DNA from: Symploca sp. SIO3C6
Lineage (GTDB): Bacteria; Cyanobacteriota; Cyanobacteriia; Cyanobacteriales; Coleofasciculaceae
Assembly: GCA_010692425.1 (NCBI GenBank)
Contig: JAAHHJ010000014.1
Span: 1 to 64,000 of the forward strand
Direction: 5' to 3'
DNA length: 64,000 nucleotides
Shown here: in pieces, positions 44,304-54,282 of the stretch
Position numbering within the stretch: position 1 is the stretch's first letter
Layout of the letters: each line of letters begins with the position of its first letter
Notes under the pieces: model-generated
The model's database searches: none
The model's input: only the letters and a program-made list of their open reading frames with translations
What the model was told of the DNA's origin: nothing
Position numbers and translations under genes: made by a program

Positions 44304-44339
44304 TATGATATTCGCCTCTTTTAAAAAAGTCCTTGTTGA

Positions 44340-45080
44340 TTACAAAATTCCCAGAGGAATCCTAGACAGTAAAGAGAAGACACCAAAACCCACTAGTAGA
44401 ACTCCACTAGCTGGTGTAATCCAACTAGACCATCTGCGTAACTCCAATAACTTTTTAAGTGAAGCAGTAAAAGTTCCTGCCAACACTAATGGTGCCACAT
44501 AACCTGCAGTGTAGAATAACAATAAAGCTGCACCTAAAATTAAGTCTTGCGTTGTGGCAATCCAAGCCAATAAAGTTGCTAAGACTGGGGTGCTGCAAGG
44601 GGAAGCAACCAAACCAAAGGTCAAGCCAATCAAGTAAGAGCGCACTCCCTCAGGCCAGTCTTGAGCAATCCAGTCCATACCGCCAAAAGAGGGTAATTGT
44701 AGGGGTAAGGCTTCTAGTAAGTTTAGCCCCATGATAATGGCAATGAGGCTGACAATAATTGGCAAACCAACACCTATTTGACCATAAACTCGCCCCAAAG
44801 ACGCCGCCAAAATTCCTAATACTGCCAAAGTTGTTGCTAATCCCAGGGCAAACCAGGCAGATTGGGTTGCAGCTTGCAGACGACCCTTTGCTTCATAGCC
44901 ACCAATATAGCCAATAGTGATTGGTAGCATAGAAAGTGTACAAGGAGTCAGACTAGTCAATAACCCAGCAGTAAAAATTATCCCCATGCTAAGCAGGCTT
45001 AGATGGGTCAGCTGAGTGCCAACGAGATTATTGGAAAATTGCTGTAGTTCGTATAGTTGAGTAGAAAGTATCTCGAACAT
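44340..45080 (-). CDS. ccdA: Cytochrome c biogenesis membrane protein CcdA
   Basis: This 246 aa protein starts at ATG 45080 and has six membrane spans. The two redox-active half repeats are visible as [20 protein letters not shown] and [20 protein letters not shown], each with the conserved Pro-Cys pair. CcdA moves electrons from stromal or cytosolic thioredoxin across the membrane to Ccs1/CcsX for cytochrome c (f, c6) assembly in the lumen. It lies directly upstream of ccs1, the normal partner. Confidence 0.92.
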   Translation of the reverse strand: MFEILSTQLYELQQFSNNLVGTQLTHLSLLSMGIIFTAGLLTSLTPCTLSMLPITIGYIGGYEAKGRLQAATQSAWFALGLATTLAVLGILAASLGRVYGQIGVGLPIIVSLIAIIMGLNLLEALPLQLPSFGGMDWIAQDWPEGVRSYLIGLTFGLVASPCSTPVLATLLAWIATTQDLILGAALLLFYTAGYVAPLVLAGTFTASLKKLLELRRWSSWITPASGVLLVGFGVFSLLSRIPLGIL

Positions 45081-45206
45081 AGGTTGCTGACTAATGAGAA
45101 GACCAATTATGCTCGCATTTTAGCTTACCTAGCCGATTAGAACCTATCCAATGTAGCTGATAACTGCATTTTTGCTTCACCCTTATTGGTGAGAGATTGT
45201 TCGGCT

Positions 45207-46595
45207 TTACTCTTGGTCACGATCTTGCTTGAGGGCATATTTCATTACCACTGGTGGTAATGTAAACATGGTTTCCTTTCCCTCCTTAACTTGTTCAATT
45301 AAAAATCTCCGAGCTAAGGATTCCAAAGGTTTGAGTATTTGGGATATTGATGTCAACTGCGTAGCCTCTAATAGTTGGGAACAGGAGATGGGTTTTTGAG
45401 CAATCGCTAGACAGTAAACTACCTTTTTTTCTAGTTCTGACAAACGCTCAAATTGCTCAAATAAAAGATATTCAAAATCTCCTAAAAACATAGAATTTTT
45501 CAGAAAATTAGAGACACTTCCTCCAAAAAAATCTTGAATAGTTACTGAGACTATCTTTAACGCCAAAGGGTTGCCTCTCCAGGCAAGACAGAAGTCTTTC
45601 CAATAGGCTTGATCAGACAAATTATGTTCTCTGAGTATCTCTAATGCCGCAGTTCCTAAACCTTTTAGTTCAAGGGAACGAACCGGTCTATTTCCTCCTT
45701 CTAGTAGGGCAATTTCTCGAGGTTTCTCCCTACTAGTAATTACCAGACAACTACTATGAGGCAACTCTCCCAGTTGCTTGAGTAAGTCACCATAGCCCTC
45801 GTAACCCTGACGATAAGAACCAGTAAGCTTTCCAGGTTGCAAAAGTGCCTCCCAAGCATCGAGTACGAGCAAACAACGATGCCGGCGCAGGGAATCAAGC
45901 AGTTGCGCTAATTGAGAGTGTAAGTCTATAATTGGATTGGTTTGCTGCTCATTGGAGAGCAGGGCAATTATATCTACCAGAAGTTCTTCTAATGAGGGAG
46001 CATAGCGCAGCGATCGCCAAATAACGAACTCAAACTGCTCCTGTAGTTGTTGAGCTAGTTTCACAGACAGCGAAGTTTTACCAATCCCTGCCATCCCCAA
46101 CAGTGCTAACAGACGGCAATTGTCAGCAACCATCCACTGTTGCAACTGTTCCAGTTCCTGTTGGCGTCCGTAGAACACACTAACATCAGATGACTCGCCC
46201 CAATCTTGGCACCGGCTGGTGCTTACTAGCTGAGAGTCAATTAATTCAGCCACTTGAGATTTTGTGGTATTACTATTTACCGTTTGTAATTGTGAGCTTG
46301 AACCTGCTGGTAATGCTGATGTTACCAAGCTATGCCGGCGCTCTATAGCTGCCCTAAAATTAGTTTTACTGACTTTTTCTCCTAAACTTTTGGAAAGTAG
46401 TTTCCACAACTTGGGACCAACATCATGCTTCAAGTAAGTAGGAGAATAACCGTAATTCTCAGCAATCTTCTCATAGCTAAGACGTTGCCATGACCAAGAT
46501 TCCCGGAGTAGGGCTTGTTGAAGGTCACTCAAGTGTTCCCCCGATTCAGCAAAAACCAATGCATTGGCAAGGGCTAGTGCTTCTTCAATATCCAT
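45207..46595 (-). CDS. NB-ARC STAND ATPase with N-terminal helix-turn-helix, no repeat domain
   Basis: This 462 aa protein starts at ATG 46595. Residues about 1-75 (MDIEEALALANALVFAESGE, YEKIAENYGYSPTYLKHDVG) are the vMAP-type winged helix found at the front of many cyanobacterial NB-ARC-WD40 proteins. The NB-ARC ATPase spans about 140-400: Walker A LLGMAGIGKTSLSVKLAQQL, Walker B HRCLLVLDAWEALL, SSCLVITSREKP and GNPLALKI (the GxP motif). A winged-helix module ends the chain. The WD40 or TPR sensor that normally follows is absent, and the stop is not followed by such a frame. It could be a truncated signalling protein or a compact regulator; related STAND proteins serve in defence and stress. 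Confidence 0.75.
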   Translation of the reverse strand: MDIEEALALANALVFAESGEHLSDLQQALLRESWSWQRLSYEKIAENYGYSPTYLKHDVGPKLWKLLSKSLGEKVSKTNFRAAIERRHSLVTSALPAGSSSQLQTVNSNTTKSQVAELIDSQLVSTSRCQDWGESSDVSVFYGRQQELEQLQQWMVADNCRLLALLGMAGIGKTSLSVKLAQQLQEQFEFVIWRSLRYAPSLEELLVDIIALLSNEQQTNPIIDLHSQLAQLLDSLRRHRCLLVLDAWEALLQPGKLTGSYRQGYEGYGDLLKQLGELPHSSCLVITSREKPREIALLEGGNRPVRSLELKGLGTAALEILREHNLSDQAYWKDFCLAWRGNPLALKIVSVTIQDFFGGSVSNFLKNSMFLGDFEYLLFEQFERLSELEKKVVYCLAIAQKPISCSQLLEATQLTSISQILKPLESLARRFLIEQVKEGKETMFTLPPVVMKYALKQDRDQE

Positions 46596-47082
46596 AGCTA
46601 TCCTAATAAATTTTTTGTTATGTTAGTCATTCTGACATTAATTTAGATGTGATCTATTTTTGACTAGACCTAATTATTATAATCAGAGCAATTAATCTGT
46701 TTTTTGCTGATGTGGCAATTTTTGTTTAATTTCACACCATAGCAGTATTTAATCTATCTGCGAGTTAAAATGCTAAACTACAACCCGCAGCCAAGATTGC
46801 CCACCTCAGAGGAACTTTCTGGCTCTGAATGATACGCCTGTGGACAGTCAATAGGGCTTAAAGCCTTGATGATTAAAGGTTTCTGGTTTATTCCGCCAAC
46901 CCTAGTTATGTGATAGCCGAAGATAATAATATTGTTCTTGTCTTGGTACTCAAATATGTCTCGAAGACTTACGAGTCTGACTTAATTAAAAGCAATAAGT
47001 AACAAATAATAAGACTATTACTTATTACTTATTACTTATTACTTATTACTTATTACTTATCACCTATTGCTTAAACACTTTA
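46596..47082. other. Intergenic region with a heptamer array
   Basis: About 490 bp between the NB-ARC gene start and the sufS stop. The first 400 bp are AT-rich, with no gene that I can support. Positions 47016-47061 are six to seven TTATTAC units. The promoter of the NB-ARC gene should lie near 46600-46700. Confidence 0.5.
47016..47061 (-). repeat. Heptamer tandem array (TTATTAC)n
   Basis: Six to seven uninterrupted units beginning about 20 bp beyond the sufS stop. Same unit as at 32048-32080 and 63949-63976. Confidence 0.8.
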
Positions 47083-48345
47083 TCAATCCATCACACTACT
47101 AAAAAACTCAATAGTCTCCTTGAGCGCCACAATAAACGCATCAATCTCTTTTTTGGTATTATAGAAGTATAAGCTGGCGCGTGCTGTGCCTGTAATTTCC
47201 AAAGCTCGATGCAAAGGCCCAGTGCAGTGATGACCAGAACGAATCGCCACACCCTCTTGATCCAACATCGTAGCCACATCAGTTGAGTCTAATCCTTCAA
47301 CTGTGAAAGCTGCCAGTGCGGCTCTACCCTTACCATCTGTAGTCGGTTGCGGCCCATAAATCCTTACTTCCGGAATACTGCCCAATTGCTCAAACAGATA
47401 AGCAGTTAATTCCTCCTCGTAGGCATGGATATTTTCCATACCCAACCCACTTAAATAATCTACCGCAGCACCAAGTGCGATCGCTTCTCCAATTGCTGGT
47501 GTTCCCGCTTCAAATTTGTGGGGCAATTCTCCATAAGTTGAATACTCAAGGAAAACTTCGGCAATCATCTCGCCGCCACCAAGGAATGGAGGCATCGCCT
47601 CCAACAATTCCTGTTTCCCATATAAGAAACCAATACCAGTAGGAGCGCACATCTTGTGTCCAGATGCCACTAACCAATCACAGTCCATGGCTTGGACATC
47701 AATAGGCAGATGGGGGATACTCTGACAAGCATCAATTAGTACTTTAGCTCCCTGCTGGTGTGCGATCGCAATTATCTCTTCGACAGGGTTAATACAGCCC
47801 AAAGTATTAGAGACATGCACCACACTAACTAGTTTGGTCTTTGCAGAAATCAGAGACTTAAACTGTTCTAAGTCAAACTCCTCATTCTCTGTCAATCCTA
47901 CATACTTAATCACCGCCCCAGTCCTTTGGGCAATAATTTGCCAAGGAACGATATTACTGTGATGCTCCATAACAGAGAGAATAATCTCATCTGTTGGCTG
48001 TAAATTACTCCAACCCCAGCTGTAGGCAACTAAGTTAATCGCTTCTGTAGCATTACGGGTAAAAACAATCTCCTGCCTTGAAGCCGCATTAACAAACTTA
48101 GCAACTTTATCCCTAGCACCCTCATAGGCATCTGTAGCTTTAGCACTGAGGGTATGAGCGCCACGATGAACATTAGAATTGTCCTGTTCATAATAGCGGC
48201 GCAGAGCCTCAATTACCGCTATCGGTTTTTGGGAAGTGGCAGCATTATCAAGGTAAAGCAGGGGTTTGCCATTAACTTCCTGGTGCAAAATGGGGAAGTC
48301 TTGACGTACCTTGTCAGCAATAGTTCTTTCCTGAGTGATGATCAT
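47083..48345 (-). CDS. sufS: Cysteine desulfurase SufS
   Basis: This 420 aa protein starts at ATG 48345. It is a class V aminotransferase-fold enzyme. The PLP lysine is in [20 protein letters not shown] and the catalytic persulfide Cys is in [16 protein letters not shown], with the short loop of the SufS type. The N-terminus [20 protein letters not shown] and [10 protein letters not shown] are typical. It releases sulfur from cysteine for Fe-S assembly by SufBCD. It is last of sufBCDS on the minus strand. A TTCAT tandem array lies directly before the start codon, so no normal SD is visible. Confidence 0.93.
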   Translation of the reverse strand: MIITQERTIADKVRQDFPILHQEVNGKPLLYLDNAATSQKPIAVIEALRRYYEQDNSNVHRGAHTLSAKATDAYEGARDKVAKFVNAASRQEIVFTRNATEAINLVAYSWGWSNLQPTDEIILSVMEHHSNIVPWQIIAQRTGAVIKYVGLTENEEFDLEQFKSLISAKTKLVSVVHVSNTLGCINPVEEIIAIAHQQGAKVLIDACQSIPHLPIDVQAMDCDWLVASGHKMCAPTGIGFLYGKQELLEAMPPFLGGGEMIAEVFLEYSTYGELPHKFEAGTPAIGEAIALGAAVDYLSGLGMENIHAYEEELTAYLFEQLGSIPEVRIYGPQPTTDGKGRAALAAFTVEGLDSTDVATMLDQEGVAIRSGHHCTGPLHRALEITGTARASLYFYNTKKEIDAFIVALKETIEFFSSVMD

Positions 48346-48395
48346 TGTTCATTGTTCATTGTTCATTGTTCATTGTTCATTGTTCATTGGCCTAG
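48343..48395 (-). repeat. TGTTCAT-type tandem array before sufS
   Basis: Five to six units of TTGTTCA/TGAACAA abut the sufS start codon on its 5' side and have replaced the expected ribosome binding site. A TTCTGCC array follows at 48472-48505 between sufS and sufD. Confidence 0.7.
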
Positions 48396-48534
48396 GAACA
48401 ATGAATTAAGTCGGTAGGCACAAACAACTGAAGGTATGTCAATAAATTTTAAGAGCATAAAATCCTCTGCCCTTCTGCCTTCTGCCCTGGAGCCCTCTGC
48501 CTTGCCTCAACGACAAACATTAATGCCAACCTAC

Positions 48535-49881
48535 TTAAGATGTTCTACAGGCAACACATTGAACAAGCCGTTGGCGTAAGGAAGCTAGGGGAATACGCCC
48601 AATGATTTCAGCGGCAAAGGCGTCAATCAAGAGGTTACGAGCATCGGCTTCGTTAAGGCCGCGACTTTGCAGGTAGAATACTTCTTCAGGATCAAGTTGA
48701 CCAACTGTAGCACCGTGGGTACATTTGACGTTATCAGCAGTGATTTCCAGTTGGGGCTTGGTATTAACTCGAGCTTTAGGCGAGAGCAATAAATTGCGGT
48801 TAAGCTGGTTAGCGTTAGTCAGTTGGGCTGCTTGAGGTACCAGTACTTTACCGTTAAATACTGAATGAGCATGGTTGTCAACAATACACTTGTGCAGCTG
48901 ATTAGCACTACCATGGGGATGAGCCAGAGCGATTGTACTATGAGTATCAGCCAGTTGTTGACCGGAAATCATAGTTAAACCATTGAGGACAGTTTCAGTA
49001 CCTTCACCCTTCTGAAATATTTCCAAATTATGCCGAGAAAGTTTAGCACCTAAACTAATTGCATTACAGGTATAGCTACTATTACGGGCTTGAGAAACAG
49101 CAGTTTTACCAATATGGAAAGCCTCAATAGACTCTCGTTGATTCCTGATGTGGTTAACTTGGGCATTTTCTTCCACCCAAATTTCCGTTACCTGATTGTT
49201 AAAATAGGGCTGATTAACAGGTAAATCCGGACAGTTCCATTCATCTGTTCCGTAATGTTCAACCAGAGTCAGTTTAGCCCCTGCTTCAGCTACTACTAGA
49301 CAGCGAGGTTGACAAATAAACGGGATCTCGTCTGTACTAGAGATAAACAACAGATGTAGTGGCGTTTCTATAATTGTGTCCTTAGCAACCCATACCACTG
49401 CCACATCATTAAGCCCTGCCGTATTGAGGGCAGTAAAAACTTCTGATGCCCCCTTTTGCTTACCTAAATAGTTGTTAAGGCGGGCTTCATACTGCGATGG
49501 TAGGGCAGCGATATTACCTACAAAAACACCCTCCGTTATAGCAGCAACAGAGGACAATTGGGGTGCGTAAACTCCATTAATAAATACCAGTCTGCTCTCA
49601 ACTGCCTCGGGCAAGGTAAGGGGAGTAATCTCAAAATTGAGAGATGCTATATCTAGGGTTTTTACTGCCTGGAATTGCATCTCTAATAAAGGCGATAAGT
49701 CAGTAAATCGCCATTCTTCATCCCGTCGGCTGGGGAAAGTTTGTTCTTGAATCCAAGTCGTTGCCCTTTCGCGCAATTGAATTAGGGACTGTGTCGAAGA
49801 GGCTGGTAGCTGTTGAGGAAACTGTTCTAACAATCTAGATAGATAAGAAACCTCTGGCTTAGGGGAAACTTGAATGCTCAT
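48535..49881 (-). CDS. sufD: Fe-S cluster assembly protein SufD
   Basis: This 448 aa protein starts at ATG 49881 and overlaps the sufC stop by one base (TAATG). The SufBD beta-helix core is at about 170-400 (QPRCLVVAEAGAKLTLVEHY, GAKLSRHNLEIFQKGEGTET, VDNHAHSVFNGKVLVPQAAQ, KPQLEITADNVKCTHGATVG). The end QLDPEEVFYLQSRGLNEADA and ARNLLIDAFAAEIIG is diagnostic. It forms SufBC2D, which builds and transfers Fe-S clusters. Its Cys in VKCTHGA and the His after it match the SufD residues at the SufB-SufD interface. Confidence 0.95.
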   Translation of the reverse strand: MSIQVSPKPEVSYLSRLLEQFPQQLPASSTQSLIQLRERATTWIQEQTFPSRRDEEWRFTDLSPLLEMQFQAVKTLDIASLNFEITPLTLPEAVESRLVFINGVYAPQLSSVAAITEGVFVGNIAALPSQYEARLNNYLGKQKGASEVFTALNTAGLNDVAVVWVAKDTIIETPLHLLFISSTDEIPFICQPRCLVVAEAGAKLTLVEHYGTDEWNCPDLPVNQPYFNNQVTEIWVEENAQVNHIRNQRESIEAFHIGKTAVSQARNSSYTCNAISLGAKLSRHNLEIFQKGEGTETVLNGLTMISGQQLADTHSTIALAHPHGSANQLHKCIVDNHAHSVFNGKVLVPQAAQLTNANQLNRNLLLSPKARVNTKPQLEITADNVKCTHGATVGQLDPEEVFYLQSRGLNEADARNLLIDAFAAEIIGRIPLASLRQRLVQCVACRTS

Positions 49882-50666
49882 TAAGCCGTCACCTCAACTG
49901 CATTCTCTAAAATTGGGTCATAACCATGTTTTTCCAGTTCCAAAGCTAACTCCTTACCGCCAGTTTTCAGGATACGTCCTCCTGCCATCACGTGGACATA
50001 ATCCGGCTCAATATAATTAAGCAAACGTTGGTAGTGAGTAATCAAAATTGTGGCATTTTCTGGACTAGTTAATTGATTAACACCATCAGCAACAATTTTG
50101 AGTGAGTCAATATCTAGACCAGAATCAGTCTCATCTAAAATTGCCAGAGATGGTTCTAATAGTGCCATCTGGAGAATCTCATTACGCTTCTTTTCTCCTC
50201 CAGAGAAGCCTTCATTAACACTCCGATTGAGGAAACTGGGGTTCATTTTGACAATTTCCAGCTTTTCCTCTACCAAGTCTTCAAAATCAAAGGCATCAAT
50301 TTCCTCTAACCCTTGGTGCTTAAGACGAGAATTATAAGCAACCCGCAAAAAATCCAGATTACTAACACCAGGAATTTCTAAAGGATATTGGAAAGCTAGG
50401 AAAATTCCTGCAACGGCCCTTTCCTCTGGCTCCATTTCCAGTAAGTTTTGTCCCTGGAAGATAACCTCACCTCCAGTAACTTCATAGGCAGGATGTCCAG
50501 CTAAAAGCTTAGAAAAGGTACTTTTTCCAGAACCATTAGGACCCATAATGGCGTGAATTTCTCCCGCCTTGACATCCAGATTAAATCCTTTGAGGATTTG
50601 ATTGCCATCAACATCTGCTGTCAAATCACGAACCGACAGTATCTCTTTACTATTTTCAATAATCAT
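49881..50666 (-). CDS. sufC: Fe-S assembly ATPase SufC
   Basis: This 261 aa protein starts at ATG 50666. It is an ABC-type ATPase: Walker [22 protein letters not shown]-loop [19 protein letters not shown], signature [20 protein letters not shown], Walker B and switch [20 protein letters not shown]. The SufC-specific ETDSGLD and the switch region [13 protein letters not shown] are present. It powers SufBC2D. It lies between sufB and sufD, with a one-base overlap to sufD and a gap of about 180 bp after sufB that is filled with tandem repeats. Confidence 0.96.
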   Translation of the reverse strand: MIIENSKEILSVRDLTADVDGNQILKGFNLDVKAGEIHAIMGPNGSGKSTFSKLLAGHPAYEVTGGEVIFQGQNLLEMEPEERAVAGIFLAFQYPLEIPGVSNLDFLRVAYNSRLKHQGLEEIDAFDFEDLVEEKLEIVKMNPSFLNRSVNEGFSGGEKKRNEILQMALLEPSLAILDETDSGLDIDSLKIVADGVNQLTSPENATILITHYQRLLNYIEPDYVHVMAGGRILKTGGKELALELEKHGYDPILENAVEVTA

Positions 50667-50699
50667 TCCTGTTAGTCAAAATTATCCTAATTAATTACA

Positions 50700-50845
50700 A
50701 ACTTTTAGGGAGAGGGGGGGATGGGGAGAGGGGGAGATGGGGGGATGGGGAGAGGGGGAGGTGGGGGGATGGGGAGATATTTTTGATAAACCCCCTGCCT
50801 TCTACCTCCTGCCTTCTGCCTCCTGCCTTCTGCCTTCTGCCTCCA
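50700..50845. repeat. Tandem arrays between sufB and sufC
   Basis: Two blocks: GGGGAGAG/GGGGGGATG units (about 50705-50780) and TTCTGCC/TCCTGCC units (about 50795-50842). They separate two genes of one operon and must be transcribed. Their G-rich/C-rich nature could allow RNA structure. Confidence 0.7.
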
Positions 50846-52285
50846 TTACCCCACTGCACCTTCAAGCTTGAGACTTAAAAGTTTATCAGCTTCTGCGGCA
50901 AACTCCATTGGTAGCTCATTGAAGACATCTTTACAGAAACCACTAACCATCATCGAGACGGCATCCTCTTCAGAGATACCTCGCTGAGTGAAGTAGAATA
51001 ACTGATCTTCTCCAATTTTGGAAGTAGAGGCTTCATGTTCTACCCTAGCAGTGTTATTTTCTACTTGAATATAGGGGAAAGTGTTTGCTTGTGCCGTATC
51101 ACCAATTAGCATTGAGTCGCACTGAGAATAGTTACGCGCCCCTGTTGCCTTTGGTCCAACTTTAACTAAACCGCGGTAGCTATTTGCAGACTTACCAGCG
51201 GAAATCCCTTTAGAAATAATTGTGCTGCGAGTATTTTTGCCAATATGTACCATTTTGGTGCCAGTATCGGCTTGCTGCATGTTATTTGTCAGCGCCACGG
51301 AGTAAAATTCCCCTACAGAGTTATCCCCCACTAACACACAACTGGGGTATTTCCAGGTAATAGCAGAACCAGTTTCTACCTGAGTCCAGGAAATCTTGGA
51401 ATTGATGCCCTTACACAAACCACGCTTAGTAACAAAATTGTAGATACCTCCCTTACCATCTTCACTGCCAGCGTACCAATTTTGCACCGTGGAGTATTTG
51501 ATTTCGGCGTTATCGAGAGCAACTAATTCAACGATCGCAGCATGCAGTTGATTGCTATCATACATTGGTGCGGTGCAGCCTTCGAGATAGCTAACGGAAC
51601 TGCCTTCTTCAGCGATAATCAGGGTACGCTCGAACTGTCCCGTCTCATCGGCATTAATCCGGAAATAGGTAGAAAGTTCCATCGGACATTTGACGCCCTT
51701 GGGAATGAAGACAAAAGAACCGTCACTAAAGACTGCAGAATTGAGAGCAGCAAAGTAATTATCTGCTGTCGGTACAACCGTGCCAAGATACTTGCGCACT
51801 AATTCTGGATGTTCTTGCAGCGCTTCTGAGATGGAACAGAAAATTACACCATCTTTGGCTAACTTTTCCTTGAAGGTGGTAGCGACAGAGACACTATCAA
51901 AAATCGCATCCACTGCCACATTCGCTAAGCGCTTTTGTTCAGTAAGGGAAATCCCTAACTTCTCAAAGGTTTCTAGAAGCGCTGGGTCAACATCCTCTAA
52001 ACTATTGAGCTGTTGTTTTTTCTGTTTGGGTGCAGAATAGTAGATTATGTCCTGATAGTCAATGGGCGGATAGTTGACGTGAGGCCAAGTTGGCTCACTC
52101 ATCTTCTGCCATTGGCGATAGGCTTTGAGACGAAACTCCAGCATAAACTCTGGTTCGTTCTTCTTTGCCGAAATCAGGCGTATAATTTCCTCGTTGAGTC
52201 CCCGAGGCACTTTATCAGTCTCAATCTCGGTGACGAAACCATATTTGTAAGGTTGATTAACTAATGTTTTGACAGTGGCAGTCAT
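50846..52285 (-). CDS. sufB: Fe-S cluster assembly protein SufB
   Basis: The ATG at 52285 ([20 protein letters not shown]) gives 479 aa, the usual length; the frame is open to 52354 but that part is upstream region. Family marks are [60 protein letters not shown] (with the Cys implicated in cluster assembly), [20 protein letters not shown] and [20 protein letters not shown]. It is the scaffold subunit of SufBC2D. It is the first gene of the operon and is divergent from sufR, with the SufR operator in between. Confidence 0.96.
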   Translation of the reverse strand: MTATVKTLVNQPYKYGFVTEIETDKVPRGLNEEIIRLISAKKNEPEFMLEFRLKAYRQWQKMSEPTWPHVNYPPIDYQDIIYYSAPKQKKQQLNSLEDVDPALLETFEKLGISLTEQKRLANVAVDAIFDSVSVATTFKEKLAKDGVIFCSISEALQEHPELVRKYLGTVVPTADNYFAALNSAVFSDGSFVFIPKGVKCPMELSTYFRINADETGQFERTLIIAEEGSSVSYLEGCTAPMYDSNQLHAAIVELVALDNAEIKYSTVQNWYAGSEDGKGGIYNFVTKRGLCKGINSKISWTQVETGSAITWKYPSCVLVGDNSVGEFYSVALTNNMQQADTGTKMVHIGKNTRSTIISKGISAGKSANSYRGLVKVGPKATGARNYSQCDSMLIGDTAQANTFPYIQVENNTARVEHEASTSKIGEDQLFYFTQRGISEEDAVSMMVSGFCKDVFNELPMEFAAEADKLLSLKLEGAVG

Positions 52286-52397
52286 TAGATGTATGTACTC
52301 TCTCTTATATTCAGTATGCTTTAACCAATCCCTAATGCCGGTGAGGCAAGGCATTCAGACTCAAGCTTTGCCCTCGTCCTACTGGCTGGAGTTATTA

Positions 52398-52456
52398 AAA
52401 CAACAATTTTGTTGTTTAACTGTATCGTAAGCTATATTAACAACAAAGAGCTTGTT
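52398..52456. promoter_or_regulatory. SufR operator region between sufB and sufR
   Basis: CAAC-AATTTT-GTTG (52401-52414) exactly fits the CAAC-N6-GTTG consensus known for cyanobacterial SufR. The dyad extends to AAACAACAATTTTGTTGTTT. A second, weaker dyad, AACAA-AGAGC-TTGTT, lies at 52442-52456. Both sit in the 240 bp divergent intergenic region. Confidence 0.8.
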
Positions 52457-52522
52457 AAAGTCAAATAAATTTTTAACAATCCCCTTTAAACCCTTTATAG
52501 ACAACTATTCCATCCTCAGCCG

Positions 52523-53200
52523 ATGACCAGCATACAGCAATCTTCCACCAAGCAGGATATCCTGCAATACCTACTGAGAAAAGCTCATGCGAGGGCGCAG
52601 GATTTAGCAGTCGCCCTAGATATTAGCCCGCAAGCTATTAGGCGTCACTTAAAGGATTTAGAGACTCAAGGATTGATTGAGCATAAACCGATGCAGATTG
52701 GAATGGGACGTCCTCAGCACGTGTATCAACTCAGCCGCAAGGGACATGATTTTTTCCCCAATCGCTATGGCGAGTTTGCAGTTTCGCTGCTAGATACTTT
52801 GAGTGAAACTGTAGGTAATGAGCAAATAGGCACTGTACTGGAAAGGCAGTGGCAACGCAAGGCAGAAGATTACCGCCAGCGCGTTGGCAATGGTTCCTTA
52901 CAAGAGCGAGTTGCTAATTTGGTCAACCTGCGACGGGCTGAAGGCTATATGGCAGAATATCATATTCTGACTTCAGAAGATCCAGATGAGGAACTTCAAC
53001 TGGTCATTACCGAACATAACTGTGCGATATTTCAAATTGCAGAATCTTTTCCCAGAGTATGCGACCATGAATTGGAAATGTTTGCGGCTGCTCTTGAGGA
53101 TTGCTCTGTGGAGCGTACACACTGGATTAATGACGGAGAGCATCAGTGTGGCTATTTGATTAGTGGGGGTAAGCGGCGTCGGCAACAACCATCTGGCTGA
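52523..53200 (+). CDS. sufR: Fe-S biogenesis repressor SufR
   Basis: This 225 aa protein starts at ATG 52523. The N-terminal DeoR/ArsR-like winged helix is TKQDILQYLLRKAHARAQDL with ISPQAIRRHLKDLETQGLIE. The C-terminal cluster-binding part holds four cysteines: ITEHNCAIFQIAESFPRVCD, LEDCSVERTHW and GEHQCGYLI, in the spacing CxnCx13-type C...C of SufR, which binds a [4Fe-4S] cluster. It represses sufBCDS and itself when clusters are sufficient. Position opposite sufB with the CAAC-N6-GTTG operator supports the call. Confidence 0.95.
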   Translation: MTSIQQSSTKQDILQYLLRKAHARAQDLAVALDISPQAIRRHLKDLETQGLIEHKPMQIGMGRPQHVYQLSRKGHDFFPNRYGEFAVSLLDTLSETVGNEQIGTVLERQWQRKAEDYRQRVGNGSLQERVANLVNLRRAEGYMAEYHILTSEDPDEELQLVITEHNCAIFQIAESFPRVCDHELEMFAAALEDCSVERTHWINDGEHQCGYLISGGKRRRQQPSG

Positions 53201-53262
53201 TGGGGAGATGGGGAGATGGGGAGACACTCCAGACACGGAGACGCTCCAGACACGGAGACATG
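53199..53262 (+). repeat. GGGGAGAT and GACACGGA tandem units after sufR
   Basis: Three GGGGAGAT units are followed by two GAGAC(A/G)CTCCAGACACGG units of about 18 bp, directly after the sufR stop. Confidence 0.65.
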
Positions 53263-53300
53263 GAGAATAAATATGTTCTTAAAGGTGTGATAACTTGCTC

Positions 53301-53558
53301 ATGACTCAACCTCAGCAAACTCCTGCGCAATTTCTTACTTCTGAAGAATCAGCTGATGTGGATAAGGCACTGTTGTCTTCCCATGAGAAGTTTTTGACTA
53401 GATTGACGATTTCATCACTAAGGCTATTGAAGCATATAGCTAAAGAAACTGGTGTTGCTGTTGAGGAGCTGACTCACCAGCAGGTGGTTGACTGGATGGA
53501 AAAAGATAGTAAGATTCGTCGAGAGCAAGGAAGTGAAGCAGCATTTTTGAAGTGGTAA
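53301..53558 (+). CDS. Small hypothetical protein
   Basis: 85 aa from ATG 53301; the ORF also opens at a TTG (53295). The N-terminus is polar (TQPQQTPAQFLTSEESADVD). Two helices follow (KALLSSHEKFLTRLTISSLR and LLKHIAKETGVAVEELTHQQ) and a WMEKDSKIRREQGSEAAFLK tail. It looks like a genuine small helical protein of cyanobacteria. The family is not recognised. It lies downstream of sufR on the same strand, about 100 bp away. Confidence 0.6.
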   Translation: MTQPQQTPAQFLTSEESADVDKALLSSHEKFLTRLTISSLRLLKHIAKETGVAVEELTHQQVVDWMEKDSKIRREQGSEAAFLKW

Positions 53559-53649
53559 GTTTATCTTAATTCCCCATCCAAATAAGAAAAGCGATCGCAC
53601 TTTAAGAAAAGCGATCGCACCAGAGATGTTAGTTGTATTCTTGGATAAC

Positions 53650-53904
53650 TTAGGCCTTTTTAGTCCAAGAAGTTCCATTCCCCCAGGTGATAGAATCAAA
53701 GTACGGCGAAATTTGACCAGTTTGCTGATCAGAACCGCCAAAGCTCATTTTTACTACATCATCTTTCACTGTACCCGCAGCATAGTTCCAATAGGGGTTT
53801 TGTTGTTTCCAGTGAACTAATACTGTATCCCCGGTTTGAAGAACCACAATGTCTCGACCACCGTTACTAGCTTCCCACATTCCTGAAAGAGTTCTCGTGT
53901 CCAT
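53650..53904 (-). CDS. Small beta-rich hypothetical protein
   Basis: This 84 aa protein starts at ATG 53904. The sequence alternates strands: LSGMWEASNGGRDIVVLQTG, DTVLVHWKQQNPYWNYAAGT, VVKMSFGGSDQQTGQISPYF, DSITWGNGTSWTKK. It resembles the small WxS-N-G-G...G-x-x-V beta-barrel proteins annotated only as hypothetical, perhaps ligand or carbohydrate binding. No signal peptide is seen. Two GCGATCGC-containing units (53590-53618) lie downstream. Confidence 0.55.
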   Translation of the reverse strand: MDTRTLSGMWEASNGGRDIVVLQTGDTVLVHWKQQNPYWNYAAGTVKDDVVKMSFGGSDQQTGQISPYFDSITWGNGTSWTKKA

Positions 53905-54042
53905 TTTTTTGATTTCTTCTAAGTATGAATAATAGGGGTGGACTTTAGGTTTCCACAGTAGGAGTGTAAATCATTAGCTTGACTCTCTAGAGATCTTTAT
54001 ATTCTTTTAAAGAAGTTTATATCTCAATCCTAAGAGATTTAG

Positions 54043-54179
54043 CCTGCATTATTCACCAATTGCCCAAACCCTGATTGTGAGGACATCTCAAAAAACAGAC
54101 TGTTTTTCAGCCAGATTGCTAGATGAACTTCGTGGTAAGGCTTTTGGAGATTTTCAGAAATCCTCATGCATAATGCAGG
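54043..54179. repeat. 137 bp MITE-like element with 10 bp inverted ends
   Basis: CCTGCATTAT (54043-54052) is the exact reverse complement of ATAATGCAGG (54170-54179). The interior contains a further hairpin (AAAAAACAGACTGTTTTT). There is no ORF. It occupies most of the otherwise empty gap 53905-54282. Confidence 0.5.
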
Positions 54180-54282
54180 TTAAGTGATTACTGAAAAAGT
54201 AGGCTCAGAGAATTCCCTGGAACTACAACTTCTACTAAATTATGGGGCAAAATAGATGCAAATCCCTTAATTCTCTTCTAGT

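Noticed and set aside
48154-48417. 87 aa plus-strand ORF ending in [11 protein letters not shown] repeats
   Set aside because: It is antisense to sufS and runs through the tandem array; no independent support.
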